From the IMG/VR virus record IMGVR_UViG_3300021093_000117, positions 1 to 48,742 of that record: DNA of 48,742 nt; one strand, 5' to 3'. The DNA is from a virus. Every line of letters starts with the position of its first letter. Position 1 is the first letter of the stretch. Both the position numbers and the translations under genes were made by a program. The notes below the pieces were generated by a model. The model was not told the DNA's origin. It saw nothing but the letters and a program-made list of their open reading frames with translations, and made no database searches. Below, piece after piece: positions 33,880-47,000 of this stretch.

Positions 33880-35865
33880 ATGTTTTTTGTAGGAACTGGT
33901 GATACTTTTATTGAAAACATTGCGGCTTTACCTTCCGATATTGGAGAGGTATTACTTAAAAACCTAACTACAATTAGGTCAACTGTAATAGAAATAGATA
34001 AAGCATTTACAGATATTGGTAACAATATAGGTGCCGGTAGAGAACAAAGTTTTTTATTTAAAAAAGTTTTAACTGAAAATCTTACTGAAGTTATTAGATT
34101 AGGGGGGGATGTTAATATCATTGTAAAACAACAACAGGCTCTAAATGACGTATACCAAACCACAGTAGTTTTAAATAAAGAGTACACAGACGATTTATAT
34201 GCGGTAACAAAAGTAACCGGAAAAGAGGCAAAAGATTTGTTTGAAGCGTACGCTAACGTAGGTAAATCCGTGTATCAAGTTGCGGATGACATGGGTGGAA
34301 TTGTTCAAAATATGCAATTAATTGGGTTGAATGCGAAAACAGTCACTGCCGCTGTTGTAACAAACATGGACGCTTTGAGTAAGTTTAATTTTCAAAACGG
34401 AGTTCAAGGGTTAACAGACATGGCGGCTCAATCTGCAAAACTAAGAGTTGACATGAAAACAGGTTTGGATTTTGCAAACAAACTTTATGATCCAGATGCC
34501 GCTCAAGAATTTGTTCAAAACATAACTAATCTTGGAATTCAAACATCTTCGGCATTGAAAGATGTCAATCAAGTTAGATACATGGCTTTGAATGATCCGA
34601 TGAAATTACAAGAAGAGTTAGCAAAAAGTTTATCAACTTTAGTAGATGAATCAGGAAATATAGGTGTAGTGGCATCGAAAAAACTCGAACAGATATCACA
34701 ATATTCGGGTTTACAACTAGCAGATCTTAAAAAAATGGCAATTTCAATGTCAGAGATTCAGAAGAAACAAGAGTTAATAAATGAAGCAGGAATTAATGTA
34801 ACGGACCCGGAACTTGAAAGATTAGAAAACATACTTCAAAAAGGTAAAACAGGGGAATTTGAAGTAAAATTTATGACTTCAACCGGTGAAGAAATTACAA
34901 AGGCCATAAAAAGTTTATCATCTACAGAAAAGATAGAGTTAGAACGTTATTTAGAAAAACAAACCGATGTAATTACAAAACAAACAACTGATGATAAAGG
35001 AGAAATTTCTTTGAAAGATTTAGCATTTTCTCAACAATCAATTGGAGAACAATATAAAAAAACTATGGATGCACTTGAAAAAGTTATTCCAGCTGCAATT
35101 GCCGGATCTTTGAGCGGTGAAAAAATTGTTCAATCAATATCAGACGTTACAAGTAAAACTTCAGAATCTCTTCTTAAAAATATTGATAAGTATAAAACCA
35201 AGGCAGATGATGCTGTTACTGATATGCTTACCAAAAACAAACAGGTTATTGATAAAATTGAACCTTTTACCGACAAATTGGCAACTATAGTGTCGAGTAG
35301 CGTAAATGTTATGTCAGTGGCCATAACTGATCTTATTAATAAAATGGATGGTGTTATATCAGGAAACTCATCCATAATTGACGCTTTAAAAAAGATTTTG
35401 GGTATTCCAGATTATTTGTCTTTACCTGGAGGAGGAGACAGATTCATAATAGAAAAAGGTACAATAGGTAAATTTGATAAAGAAGATGTTATCACCGCTA
35501 CCCCTAATGGACCCAAAACAAAAGAAGAAGCTGAGGCCTTTATAAATGCAAAACCAACCACGCCGGTCATCCCAACAACAAACCAAATATCAGGTCAACC
35601 TTTGGGAATAACAAACGTTGCAATCACAGATTTAGCTTCTAAAATTGCTGAAATGTCTATACCACGAAATAATGAGACAAAAAAAGTTGAAGCGTCATTT
35701 GAACCGTTAAACGTGAATTTTAATATGAGTTTAAAAATAGACGGAGCAACAAATATAGATCAAAGAAAGTTAGAAGAAACGTTAGATGCAATGCTTAAAA
35801 CAAACGAAGTTGCAGAACAAATAAGAACGTCTTTAAAAGGAATTCAAGGAATCTCATTCAAATAA
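33880..35865 (+). CDS. Probable tail tape measure protein
   Basis: The 661-residue protein is mostly alpha-helical and coiled-coil-like: LPSDIGEVLLKNLTTIRSTV, DLADVKKMAIS-like LADLKKMAISMSEIQKKQEL, and TDMLTKNKQVIDKIEPFTDK, with the last 80 residues less ordered. It directly follows the chaperone pair, which is the usual place for the tape measure that sets tail length. In T4 the comparable protein is gp29. Homology is not visible by eye, so position and helicity carry the call. A TATTTATC box ends 12 bases before the ATG. Confidence 0.6.
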   Translation: MFFVGTGDTFIENIAALPSDIGEVLLKNLTTIRSTVIEIDKAFTDIGNNIGAGREQSFLFKKVLTENLTEVIRLGGDVNIIVKQQQALNDVYQTTVVLNKEYTDDLYAVTKVTGKEAKDLFEAYANVGKSVYQVADDMGGIVQNMQLIGLNAKTVTAAVVTNMDALSKFNFQNGVQGLTDMAAQSAKLRVDMKTGLDFANKLYDPDAAQEFVQNITNLGIQTSSALKDVNQVRYMALNDPMKLQEELAKSLSTLVDESGNIGVVASKKLEQISQYSGLQLADLKKMAISMSEIQKKQELINEAGINVTDPELERLENILQKGKTGEFEVKFMTSTGEEITKAIKSLSSTEKIELERYLEKQTDVITKQTTDDKGEISLKDLAFSQQSIGEQYKKTMDALEKVIPAAIAGSLSGEKIVQSISDVTSKTSESLLKNIDKYKTKADDAVTDMLTKNKQVIDKIEPFTDKLATIVSSSVNVMSVAITDLINKMDGVISGNSSIIDALKKILGIPDYLSLPGGGDRFIIEKGTIGKFDKEDVITATPNGPKTKEEAEAFINAKPTTPVIPTTNQISGQPLGITNVAITDLASKIAEMSIPRNNETKKVEASFEPLNVNFNMSLKIDGATNIDQRKLEETLDAMLKTNEVAEQIRTSLKGIQGISFK

Positions 35866-35882
35866 AAAAATAAGATTTATTC

Positions 35883-35890
35883 TATTTATA
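35883..35890 (+). promoter_or_regulatory. TATTTATA late-type box
   Basis: Thirteen bases before the 1601-residue protein. Confidence 0.45.
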
Positions 35891-35903
35891 GAAAAACCCT
35901 TAA

Positions 35904-38900
35904 ATGTCAGAAAGTTTATTAAGTTTTCAAAATAGTGCAACTTTTAGAAATAAATTAATCACAAGGACACTACCCAAGTATAGTGTTGCGGGTTTTTATT
36001 CATCACCACAAGGACCAACTAATTATGAGACAGTACTTTCTGATTTTAGTGATACAAACAGTCCTAATATCGGAGATACAAACATTGCAAACTTATTTTA
36101 TCCATTAAATGAATACGGACCAAATGGTGGATTTGTAAATCAAATTAGTTTTAACGGTCCGGCACAAATAAATTCATCTAATCAAGGAGAGTATAACCCA
36201 AACTCAACACAATTATTTGTACCATCAGAACCTAATAGAACAAATGCTTTTGTTAAAAATGTTTATGGACCTATTGGAGGATACAACAATTTAATTACAT
36301 TATCCGAGATTCAAATTATAGATCAGATTCATCAAAATTATTGGGAACCACCATCTTTTAATAATTCTTCTTACGATACCTACAACTTATTCTTAAATAA
36401 TGATCCTTCAGGGTCAAATGGATTTTTATCAAACGATTCATATATTGCAAAACTTGGTCAAGAATCTTTAAGAACAAACTTTAATGCGTCTATTGCTGCT
36501 ATAGATTCACGACAACTTTATAGACAAACCAATACAAGTCAAACATCTCCATCTGCATTAGCAGGAAACGGACTTGGTGGATCGGTTGATTTTAGAATTA
36601 CGTTATCACCTTCACCAATTTCATTTTTAGATGCGTTACAAGGAAATTTTTCACCAACTTCACCAATAGAAGGTGGTATTTTTATTGATGATAATGAGGA
36701 TAGAAGCCCAACAACTTTCGGACAATTACAAAATGTTTCACAAAATATTGCAGGAGGTTCACTAAATTTATTGGGAGGTTTTGATAGATATACTCAACCA
36801 TCAAGAAAACTTTTAGAACAAACAGGTGGAGGTCAAGTTGCAACATTATATAGTTTATTAAATAAAAATATATTTAAACCATCTTATGTTTTACCAACTG
36901 GAGGAAATGTTGTTATCAATGGTGTTAATAGTATTTTAAGAAATTTTGGAGCGGCTGTTGAAGGAGGTTTCTATGTTGGATCTGATATAAATAACCCATC
37001 ATTTATTGGTTCTCCTTTAAACGCAATTCCTATTGACGCTTACGGTAATAGATCCGACGCTATGGTGTTTGGTCCTGACGAGTTAAGTAATATATATGAA
37101 GGAGATTCATCTATAGGTTGGTCATGGGGATTGGGGGGATTTGCTTATGACGATTGTTCTAAACCAGACGCTGGTATGGTTTGGATATCTCCAAGATTTT
37201 TTAATAACGCAGGGTTCAGAGTAAAACAAGGAGGAGATGCGGTATCTATTGATGACGACTTCAACCAAATTGCATCAACATACTTTCAAAATGTATCGGA
37301 CAGATTTAATTTTAAACAAGGATCCATTTTAGATGAAACTCAAAGATTAGTAAACGCTGCAGATAATATCACAGGTGTAAGAAGATTAAAACACGCAGGA
37401 AATGCTATCAATCAAATATCAAAAGTTTTTCACGATGGTTATAGAGAAATTACAAAAGGATCTAAAGTACTTAAATATTTAGACAACTCAACAGGTGAGG
37501 AAGCTGGAATTCAGTATCAAAGAGTTTTTACAAAAGACACACCATACTATACCTTTAATGATTTACAAAAAGTTGAAGGTATCACAACTAGTAACAGAAG
37601 ATTTCAAAATTCTGTTTTTGATAGAACATATAACTTAAATATTGCACCAACCAAAGGATTGGGGTCAACAAGTGTTGGAATCAAAAATGCTAAAAAATAT
37701 ATGATATCAATCGAAAATTTGGCATGGAGAACATCCGATAGACCAGGGTTTACCTATGAAGATTTACCTATATCAGAAAGAGGACCAAACGGCGGAAGAA
37801 TCATGTGGTTCCCACCTTATGATTTAAGTTTTAAAGATAGCTCAACCGCATCATTTGACGAGGTACCATTTTTAGGAAGACCAGAACCCGTTTATACATA
37901 TAAAAACACAACTAGAACAGGTAACCTTTCTTTTAAAATTGTGGTGGATCACCCGTCTATAATGAACCTTCTTGTTAATAAACAATTAACAAACATTAGT
38001 GATGAAAAATTTCAATCTATTGTTAATTCATTTATTGCAGGGGCAACCAAATATGATTTGTATGAGTTAGCAGCAAAATTTAACACACTTCCATTAAGAG
38101 AGTTAGAAACATATCAAAATATACTTAACGATAATAGATTGACTGAAGAGGAATTACAACAGATACAAGGATCAATTCCAAAAGAAAACACAAACCCTGA
38201 AAATGCACAAACTGTAGCATCACAACAAACACAAAACGAAACGTTTATAAATGAAAATAAAGGAAAGTTAGGATTTTATTTTTTTCCTGGATCAACAACT
38301 TTTGTCGAATCTATTATAAAATTTGAAAATGATAATGATTTGATTGACCAAAATGCACCAACAACGGTTTCAGTAGACGCAATTCAATATTCTAAAACAA
38401 CCGCTTCCGAATTTCGTGGAAATGTTTTTGGGACAAACTACGACCAACTCAATGGAACATTTGGGGATAATTTACTAACGGCGATCTCGAATAATAACAC
38501 CGTGAGTATTAAAATTTCAGGTAAAAACTCAACATTTGCCGAAGCCGCTAAAAATTGGATGTCGGAAAATTTCAAGACACAAGTCGATAATGGAGATTTA
38601 ATTATTACAACTGATGGATCTTTATCTAATGTAACCGTTTATAAATTTGAAACTAACTCATCAAACAAAGGACAAACATTTCAAACATCACCAACAATTA
38701 CAAATGTAACAGGAGACGGAAATATAATTTATTCATATCCCGCTTTAGCTTCAAACGTTGCTATTATTTCCGATATAGTTGTTAAAGAAAAACAAACCGA
38801 TACTGACCCTACAAAACAAAATAATTTAAATCAAAGTAAACCCGATCAACCAAACCCACAAACAGTAAAACCTCAACCTAACACAGATTTACAAGATAGA

Positions 38901-40709
38901 TTGAAACAACAGATAGGAAAAAAAATTGTTAGGACATTATTAAATGAACAGGATTACTTTGAGATGCTTAAAGATTCAGACCCTATAGCATTTAAAGGAT
39001 TAAAAAGTAAATTGAAATATTTTAATCCGGCATTTCACTCAACAACTCCTGAAGGTTTGAATGCGAGATTAACTTTCCTTAATCAATGTGTAAGACCAGG
39101 ACAAACAATTCCTGTAATAGGACCTGACGGGAAACCAAAATATAATGACGCTTTGAATACTTCATTTGGAGCACCACCTGTGTTAGTTATTAGAGTTGGT
39201 GATTTTTACCATACTAAGGCAATACCTGGAAGTATATCAATTGATTATGAAACTCCACAGTTAGATATAAATCCAGAAGGAATTGGTTTACAACCCATGG
39301 TTGCAAAAATTAGTATTGAGTTGAAATTTATTGGAGGACATGGGTTAGCTCAACCTATTGAATCTTTACAAAATGCCTTGTCATTCAATTTTTACGCAAA
39401 TACAGAAATGTATGACGAAAGAGCTGAAGAAACAGAATTAAATTATGCTTTAGTAGAACTTGTCGATAAAGCAATTGCAAATCAAACACAAGGAGATATA
39501 ACAGGAAGAGAGGGAGGTGAAACAATTGGAAGTATATTGACAACCGCAGTGACTGGCGACGTTGAAACAGGAGACATTGATTATTCAAAAATATATAATC
39601 AAACTGCAACACAAACTACTGATTACGTAAATGTTAGTTATAATCAAATAAAATCATTGAACGATATTACTAATTATAGTATGTATACATTATTAACTAG
39701 TAAGAGAAATTTTACAAGTGGAGATACAGCGGTTTACTCTGAAACACCTCAAAAAACTTATATTTTTGGAAAACCAGAAAATTATGAAAAAAAATTAAAT
39801 AAATTATCAAGTAAAATTAAAGAAGATATTGATTCAGATTTAAATCCGATAATTCAAGATGTCAAAAACATACCAGGTATGACTGAACCAATTCTGAGAA
39901 ATTTGAAAAAAGATTTAAAAAAATATGTTGAAAGTGTTAGTAAGGAGATTGTAACAGACACAGTGGACCCATTAAATCAGATAGCTTCAACCCAACAAAA
40001 TTTGGTGAATCTTTTCAATAAAATGAATATTGTTACTATGCAAAAAATTCCGGCAGCAGGACCTCAACAAAATGTAACAGGACAAGATGGAAAAATATCA
40101 ACAAAAGGAGATGTGATTTTTTATGATTTAACTGACCCAAAACAAGTTTTTGACAAAATGTTATTTGATTATAAATTGATATCAGAAACATGTAATTCTT
40201 TGAATAATCTCTTCAAAGTGGCAAAATTAATACCACAAGATGAAACTAATAAACTATATGACGATGAAAAGGGATTTTCAATTGTAGGATTTCCAAATAC
40301 TGTGTCGGTCGAAAGTAAAAGATTTTATACATTATGTTCTCAAACTTTTACAAGTTCAGAAAAATTCCCACTTTTTGTATCTTACATCATTACACCACAA
40401 ATAAAAAGGGATGGTTTTGAGGGATTTGTTAATAAAATTCTTGTTGATCTAAAAAACCAATATGATGGAATATATGAAGAGCAATCCAAAATCATAAATT
40501 CATTAGATTCAAACGAACCCTATGTTGAGTATCAAAATCTCAAAACATTCAAATTAGAGGAAACCGACAGAAAACTTTTATACAAAACAGCTACAGGGTT
40601 TCCAGATTCTTCGTATGTTATTAGGCAAGATAGAATATTAGACATATATAGCCCATCTAATCCAATATTCAACAGAAGTACATTTAACGGAAAAAACAAA
40701 TTAAATTAA
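35904..40709 (+). CDS. Very large baseplate/tail structural protein (1601 residues)
   Basis: A single 1601-codon frame starts MSESLLSFQNSATFRNKLI. I recognise no catalytic domain. The middle includes MISIENLAWRTSDRPGFTYE and GRIMWFPPYDLSFKDSSTAS. A segment near residues 1095-1170 (APPVLVIRVGDFYHTKAIPG, ISIDYETPQLDINPEG, ISIELKFIGGHGLAQP) has the look of tube-initiator or tube-cap proteins, which stack on the tube barrel. It is polar and rich in Asn and Gln, with a helical segment around 1290-1390. It follows a TATTTATA box by 13 bases. It probably forms the baseplate or tube cap; sub-unit assignment is not possible by eye. Confidence 0.55.
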   Translation: MSESLLSFQNSATFRNKLITRTLPKYSVAGFYSSPQGPTNYETVLSDFSDTNSPNIGDTNIANLFYPLNEYGPNGGFVNQISFNGPAQINSSNQGEYNPNSTQLFVPSEPNRTNAFVKNVYGPIGGYNNLITLSEIQIIDQIHQNYWEPPSFNNSSYDTYNLFLNNDPSGSNGFLSNDSYIAKLGQESLRTNFNASIAAIDSRQLYRQTNTSQTSPSALAGNGLGGSVDFRITLSPSPISFLDALQGNFSPTSPIEGGIFIDDNEDRSPTTFGQLQNVSQNIAGGSLNLLGGFDRYTQPSRKLLEQTGGGQVATLYSLLNKNIFKPSYVLPTGGNVVINGVNSILRNFGAAVEGGFYVGSDINNPSFIGSPLNAIPIDAYGNRSDAMVFGPDELSNIYEGDSSIGWSWGLGGFAYDDCSKPDAGMVWISPRFFNNAGFRVKQGGDAVSIDDDFNQIASTYFQNVSDRFNFKQGSILDETQRLVNAADNITGVRRLKHAGNAINQISKVFHDGYREITKGSKVLKYLDNSTGEEAGIQYQRVFTKDTPYYTFNDLQKVEGITTSNRRFQNSVFDRTYNLNIAPTKGLGSTSVGIKNAKKYMISIENLAWRTSDRPGFTYEDLPISERGPNGGRIMWFPPYDLSFKDSSTASFDEVPFLGRPEPVYTYKNTTRTGNLSFKIVVDHPSIMNLLVNKQLTNISDEKFQSIVNSFIAGATKYDLYELAAKFNTLPLRELETYQNILNDNRLTEEELQQIQGSIPKENTNPENAQTVASQQTQNETFINENKGKLGFYFFPGSTTFVESIIKFENDNDLIDQNAPTTVSVDAIQYSKTTASEFRGNVFGTNYDQLNGTFGDNLLTAISNNNTVSIKISGKNSTFAEAAKNWMSENFKTQVDNGDLIITTDGSLSNVTVYKFETNSSNKGQTFQTSPTITNVTGDGNIIYSYPALASNVAIISDIVVKEKQTDTDPTKQNNLNQSKPDQPNPQTVKPQPNTDLQDRLKQQIGKKIVRTLLNEQDYFEMLKDSDPIAFKGLKSKLKYFNPAFHSTTPEGLNARLTFLNQCVRPGQTIPVIGPDGKPKYNDALNTSFGAPPVLVIRVGDFYHTKAIPGSISIDYETPQLDINPEGIGLQPMVAKISIELKFIGGHGLAQPIESLQNALSFNFYANTEMYDERAEETELNYALVELVDKAIANQTQGDITGREGGETIGSILTTAVTGDVETGDIDYSKIYNQTATQTTDYVNVSYNQIKSLNDITNYSMYTLLTSKRNFTSGDTAVYSETPQKTYIFGKPENYEKKLNKLSSKIKEDIDSDLNPIIQDVKNIPGMTEPILRNLKKDLKKYVESVSKEIVTDTVDPLNQIASTQQNLVNLFNKMNIVTMQKIPAAGPQQNVTGQDGKISTKGDVIFYDLTDPKQVFDKMLFDYKLISETCNSLNNLFKVAKLIPQDETNKLYDDEKGFSIVGFPNTVSVESKRFYTLCSQTFTSSEKFPLFVSYIITPQIKRDGFEGFVNKILVDLKNQYDGIYEEQSKIINSLDSNEPYVEYQNLKTFKLEETDRKLLYKTATGFPDSSYVIRQDRILDIYSPSNPIFNRSTFNGKNKLN

Positions 40710-40710
40710 A

Positions 40711-41037
40711 ATGCAATTACAATATTATAATAGGTATAGTCAATTTTTAGAGAATGGAGAACCAATCACAGTTCCATATGTTTTATTAAATCCAAAACCA
40801 AGCGATAAAAATTATATTTACAAGGTTGCACAATCAAGATTGGATAAAATATCTCAACAATATTATAATAGCCCTTATTTTGGTTGGTTAATAATGGTTG
40901 CAAATCCAAAATACGGAGGACAAGAGTGGAACATTCCTGATGGAGCTATTTTGAAAATTCCATTTCCTTTGATTACGTCTTTACAAGATTATAAAAATGC
41001 AGTAGAAAATTATTATTTTTATTATGGTAGTCAATAA
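40711..41037 (+). CDS. Baseplate wedge protein with LysM-like fold (T4 gp53-like)
   Basis: The 108-residue protein contains a LysM-like core: YIYKVAQSRLDKISQQYYNS, then PYFGWLIMVANPKYGG, and EWNIPDGAILKIPFPL, matching the LysM pattern of a helix pair and the final P-G-x-x-L-x-I-P strand. T4 gp53 is a wedge protein with this fold, and tail X proteins of other phages have it as well. The start is one base after the 1601-residue gene stop, and its end overlaps the 2130-residue gene by 14 bases, so it is part of a tightly packed baseplate operon. Confidence 0.65.
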   Translation: MQLQYYNRYSQFLENGEPITVPYVLLNPKPSDKNYIYKVAQSRLDKISQQYYNSPYFGWLIMVANPKYGGQEWNIPDGAILKIPFPLITSLQDYKNAVENYYFYYGSQ

Positions 41038-44000
41038 CGAAAACATATTAGTAGATTTTGATTATCAAAACGTTCTTTTAATTGACCCAAACAAACTTAT
41101 TGATAATGAGGGTAATGTAAAAACAAGACACGTAAGACAAGAAAATTTTGTAATGTATGCAAACTTAGAATGTAAAGTTTCACCAAGAACAAGGTTGTCT
41201 TTAGGTATTGATCAAAACGCAAATGAACAACAAACAATTTCTGTTGCAACAATTAACTTTTTGAATCCAGGACTCCAAAAGCTTCTAACAAACAAATACA
41301 CTGATGAAATAACTGGAAGAGGTGCTTTAGAAGGACAAGGAATTAATCAAGCAGTCCAATCACAAGTTTCAAGACCACTAAATTCAGATGAATTTTATTT
41401 GAATCAAACATTCATGTCTGAAGGTCAAAATCAAACAACTCAAACAGGATTGTTAGGTATAAGAAGTATTAGTATACAAGATTCAAGTAGTTTTTTTCCT
41501 ACTGTTGATATTCGTTTAATCGATGTGAGAGGAAGAGCATTATTTGAATTAGGAGATAACTCACCGTACTCGGTTTTTTTCCAATACCCTTATCCTCCAT
41601 TTTTTTTGACAATTAAAGGTTATTACGGAAAAGCAATTAGATATCAACTACTTTTGAAAAAATTTAGTAGTAGATACGACTCTGATACAGGATCTTTTGA
41701 CATTACTTTAAAATTTGAGCCATATAAGTTTAATATACTTGGTGAGGTAACACTTTCAGATTTGGTCGCTCTTCCAAATATGTACGAAACACAAATTAGT
41801 ACTTTGTTAAATGTAAACGCAACTAACAACAATGCTCAAGTTAACAATAATCAAAGTACAACATCTTCGAATACTGTTACTAAAGGATATGAAAAAATTA
41901 GAGAAGTTTACAATGAATATAAAAGTAAAAATTTAATTGATAAAAATGTTCCTGAGTATACCTTAATTGAGTTTAGAGAAAATTTAGTTCAGTATATAAA
42001 AAACATTCAACAAAATTATCAAAAACAATCTTTGACAGGATTGACTAACGCTGAAATATATAAAAATGATTTAGGTGAATTTACAAATGTAATTTATAGT
42101 AATCAAGATTCTTGGTGGAAAAAAAATATAGATTTAACTAATCCTATCTTAATAGATATTGGACAAAACGAGAGAATTGCAATATTTCCCTTAAAAAAAG
42201 AAATAAACGATGACCCAGGAAAAAGACAAAATACCGACAATGAACTTAAGAATTTAATACAAAAATATGTCAATAAGTTAACAACTAATGCAACTTTTGG
42301 AAAGGGAAAAGAATATGTTATAGGAAAAAAAACAGTGAAAAGCGAAATACCTGTTGCTTTAGAGTTGGATGATTTTTATTACCTCAAATCTAAAACCATA
42401 TCAACAAGTTATAGTATAAATTACGAAAAAACTTTGATTGCTAAAAGTGCCGCAAATTCACAACCAACACCTCAAGAAGTTACAGATTTTAAAAATAAAC
42501 TTGATAACGAAATAACAAGTACAAGTAAAGATTGGTATTACTACATATTAGAATCTATACCTGGACAAACATTTTTTCCAAAAATAAGTGAATTACAAAA
42601 ACAAATCAAAGAAAAAAAACAAGAGTTGGAAACTAATCTAACAGAGTTTTTTGCCCAAGATCTTTCAAAACAATTAGGATATGAACCAACAATAAGAAAT
42701 ATGGTTGGAATAATAGTGGCAAATGCTGAAGCATTTTTAAGATTGTTAGATGATGTCCATGTTAATTCATGGTATCAAAGAGATAACCCGATCAAAAAAA
42801 GAGCAATTATTGATAATAATCAAAATAGTGTTTCCGTTGATAAACCAAATATTCCAAAAAAAAATCAACCAGTATATCCTTGGCCACAACTTATAAAAGA
42901 AAAAAATGTAAACAACAAAACAATTTATGAGATTTCATATCCTGGAGATTACCCCGAAACAGGTTCTGACGACTACAGTGTTTGGCCCGAAGTTGAATTT
43001 GTTGAAGAATATCTAACTGGTTTGGTTCAAAGAATAAACCCATCAACACCAAAATCTTTAGGTAATACAGGTTTAGCTGACAAATATGTTACATATAATG
43101 CTGTTGAATATCCTTTGACGGCAGAAATATATGCCAACAAACAAGAAGTAAAATTTATTTATGAAATATATGAACGTTTAACAACTTATGCTTTTTATAC
43201 AAAACTTGGTAGAACTAATTCGGTTGAAAAATCTGTGTTCAAAACATTAATGCAGGCGGAATTAAATAACATATTAGAAGCATTACAAAATAGCAATCCT
43301 TTTTTAATTGAAACATTAAAAAATTTTACTTTTAACGCAGCAAACTTCGAACTAATATTAAGACATATATCAAATGAAGGTACGGGAGAAAGTTGGGAAA
43401 ATTATTCAAGAGGAATCTACAACACCCCATACCTAGAAAGTGTAACTCAAACTCCATATTATATTTCTAGTTTTACTCCTCCAAGTCAGAAATCGGGGGG
43501 CGATATTACTAATCTCAATGATTACTTGTCGGGATCTACAATTGATTCAGATCAAACAGATGTTTATCCATATGTGATAGGAAAATGGATTTTAAACAAT
43601 GTATCCGACTCAAACCCACTTACATCCGATATTAAAAATTTCTTAAGTACTTCTAAAGTAATCAAATTTAATTCAATACAACAACAACTATCAAATTTTG
43701 TAGGTTCAATAACTATTAGACCATATACCAATTTTGCTTGTTTAAACACTAACCCTACTGGAGATATTTCTTTTAATTATCAAACATTAAATGAACTGAA
43801 ATTATTTTACAATGAAAGAAAAGATGACCCAACAAAACAATATGTAACTGAAGGTAATTTAAATTATTTGAATTATAATGGTTTTCTTTTAGAGTCAGGA
43901 ACAACCTCCATGTTAAATACCCCATACTTTATTAATGCGATACTCAAAGGAGTAGATAACTATAAAAATTTTAACAAATACCCCTATAAAGAGGCCGCTT

Positions 44001-47000
44001 ACCTATTTTTAAATAGTTTACCTTTATCAACATTAAGAGAAAAATATTTGAGTGGAGATGATCCAGCCGATGAGTTGGATTATATTTTATCAACAATAAA
44101 AAGATTTGGTGCAATACATAAATTACCTTTTGCTTGGATTTTAAAATATGGATCGATTTGGCATAGATATAAAAATTGGGTAGAAACAGGTACAGATTTT
44201 ATGGTTCCAATTTGGAATAATTTTGATGCAGTTGCAAATTATGATCCTATCACAAACGACCCAACCAAAAAATATTCAATTACCGCAAATAGCCAACCAT
44301 ATGAGGTAGTTTTACAAGAAGATATAACCTCAGGGTTTTTAACATCAACGGAAATGGATTTGGGGTTTTATCCAAGGTTAATGAATGATTTCAATTACTT
44401 TTATAATGGTTTGAATTTGTTTTCTGCATATACTTCACAAGAAATACAAAAAGATATTGACAGCGAAAAATTAGTAGTAAGTTATTTTCCTGATGGAATA
44501 ACAAATTTTCCATTTGGTATAGATCCTGCAGACCAAAATAGGAGTATTACAATTAAAACATGGTCATGTTTTGTAAAGGACGATTTAGATGGCGATTACC
44601 TTGTAATTCCGTCATTCGGGTCTAAACTTAATCAAACAAAATATGAATGTTTTAAACAATCAAACCAATCAGGTTGGACTATGGGGATAGAGGTTAAAAA
44701 TAATCCAGCAGTTTTCAATGGGTCAGCACGTATGTTTTGGGCAGCACCAAACTACGGATACTTCGATAATAGTAAAGTGGCTCTCAACAGGCCCGATCAA
44801 TATTTAAAACAAATATTACAAACTAGAAAAAAACAAGAAAACTTTAGAATTCAATCTGAAGTTACAACACCAATTCAATTATTGTTCAAAGATGTTGCAG
44901 AATATTCTTTCATTGAGGAAATGTTTTCAGTTTTTGAAAAAGATATTTTGGACTTGTTTGAACAACATTTTTTAGAATTTTCTAAATCTAAATATGATTA
45001 TGAAAATATTTTAAAAACCCCACAAGGGTACCAAACAATCGATACCCCTACAACAACAAGTTACAAAAATTTTCAAACATTAATGAAACAATTGATGAAA
45101 GTTAAACCATCAACTACGGTTAGTTTGGCACCAGATGATGTTGTCTCAAATGTAAGACAAGTACAATTAAACTATATTACAACAGTAATTAAAGATTTTG
45201 TTAATTATGACATATTGTTTGACATGGGAAATCCATCAAATTACAACAAACAAAAATTTTTCTCACTAACAAGATTTCCTTTGGTTGATAAATACGTACC
45301 AAAGGCATACACGGTTAACACACCATACGCTTTACCTGCAGTTAACAATACAACAACTTTAGCTCAGTCAGTTATCAATTATCCTGATGAATGGAGAACT
45401 CTTGAACTTTATGTAGGATTTTCTACAATTCCTGAATTAATTTATAAAGATGCTGGGTCATACATAACAGATTTTTTTATTGATCTTAATATAGAATTCA
45501 CAGTACAAAATATCGAATATTACTCGTATCTAATAAAAATTTACGCAACACAAAAATTATTAAACCCAACGATAACATCCTTACAATTTTCTCAAATATT
45601 ACAAAACTATATTGAAGTTACAAATATTTTCAGAAACGACATGGTTAATGATTTAATGCCTCAATTAGTTAAAAATTTACCAAATCAAACTATAACCAAA
45701 ACTCCGAAAAAGGCACCCGTAAGTGGAAAAACAAGTAAAATTGAGGTGTACGAAAAGTTCAAAGCGTTGAATGATAAGTACATTGCCGGTAATGATTATA
45801 AATTACAAACTCTTTTTGAGGATTTTTATTTTGTTGATCGTGCATCACGAAATATTGGAAACACCCTCTATTGTGATGTTGTCTATTGGAAAGATAAAAT
45901 TGATAAATTGTTAATAGAAAATCCTGAATATAACATAAAAATTTTTTTGGAAGAAGCAATTCTTGACGCCGGATTTAACACTTATCAACATCCAGGTTAT
46001 GTGAATTACTATGACGTAAACGACATAAATGTGAGACCAAATTCCAAAAATCAGGGGTCTACACAAATTGCAAATGATATTTTTGGAACTCATTTAGATG
46101 TTGACTATAGAAAATCAAGAAGTAAGTGGTTGAATGTTCTTGGGACAACAAATAGTGTTAATTTAGATATACCTGGAAATGATTTTAAAAATGATATTTT
46201 CCAATTGTCAAGACAATCTGACATGCCTCTTTTAGAAGATCAAACAAATAAATTAGATTGGGCGTACTCGAACAAGGTTGTGGCTTTTAATGTGGATGTA
46301 GGAACTTTCAACCAAGGTGTTTTTAAAAGTTTTGACATCAACATGGAAACGGGACAAAAAACCGCCGAAGAAATTGAAATAAATTATGCAACAGCACAAC
46401 AAGCGGGAGGTCAAAAATCATCGGCACAATCATACTCAATGTATAATTTATACAAATATAGAGTATATTCTTGTAATCTAAGTATGATGGGATGTGCAGT
46501 TATTCAACCGCTTATGTGGTTTAATTTAAGAAACGTACCAATGTTTTATGGTCCATATATAATAAGAACTGTTAGTCACACTATAACTCCAGGATCATTT
46601 ACAACTGACGTGGTTGGATATAGACAAAGAATTGCAGAATATGCACCTCAAGATAGTTATTTGCAAAGTATTAGAGATAATTTTGTTACACCATTAATCT
46701 CAAACATTTTAAATACTACTTCACAAGGTATTACAACCAATTTAAGTACACAACAATCAAACAAAGTCCAATCATTAGATAGTATTTTAAATGCGGATAC
46801 TAATGATTCTTGTGGAGTATTAAAAACAAGTAATTTTAATAATATCTTGTATAGTGCAACAACAAGTGCAAGTGTACCTGTACAAAACGTGTACAAAGAA
46901 ATAACTGATGTAATAATAAGTACATCGGCAACAACATCAAATCTACAAAAAGATATTTTAAGAGAAATTGTTTATACCATTATATATTTGTCAAACGCCA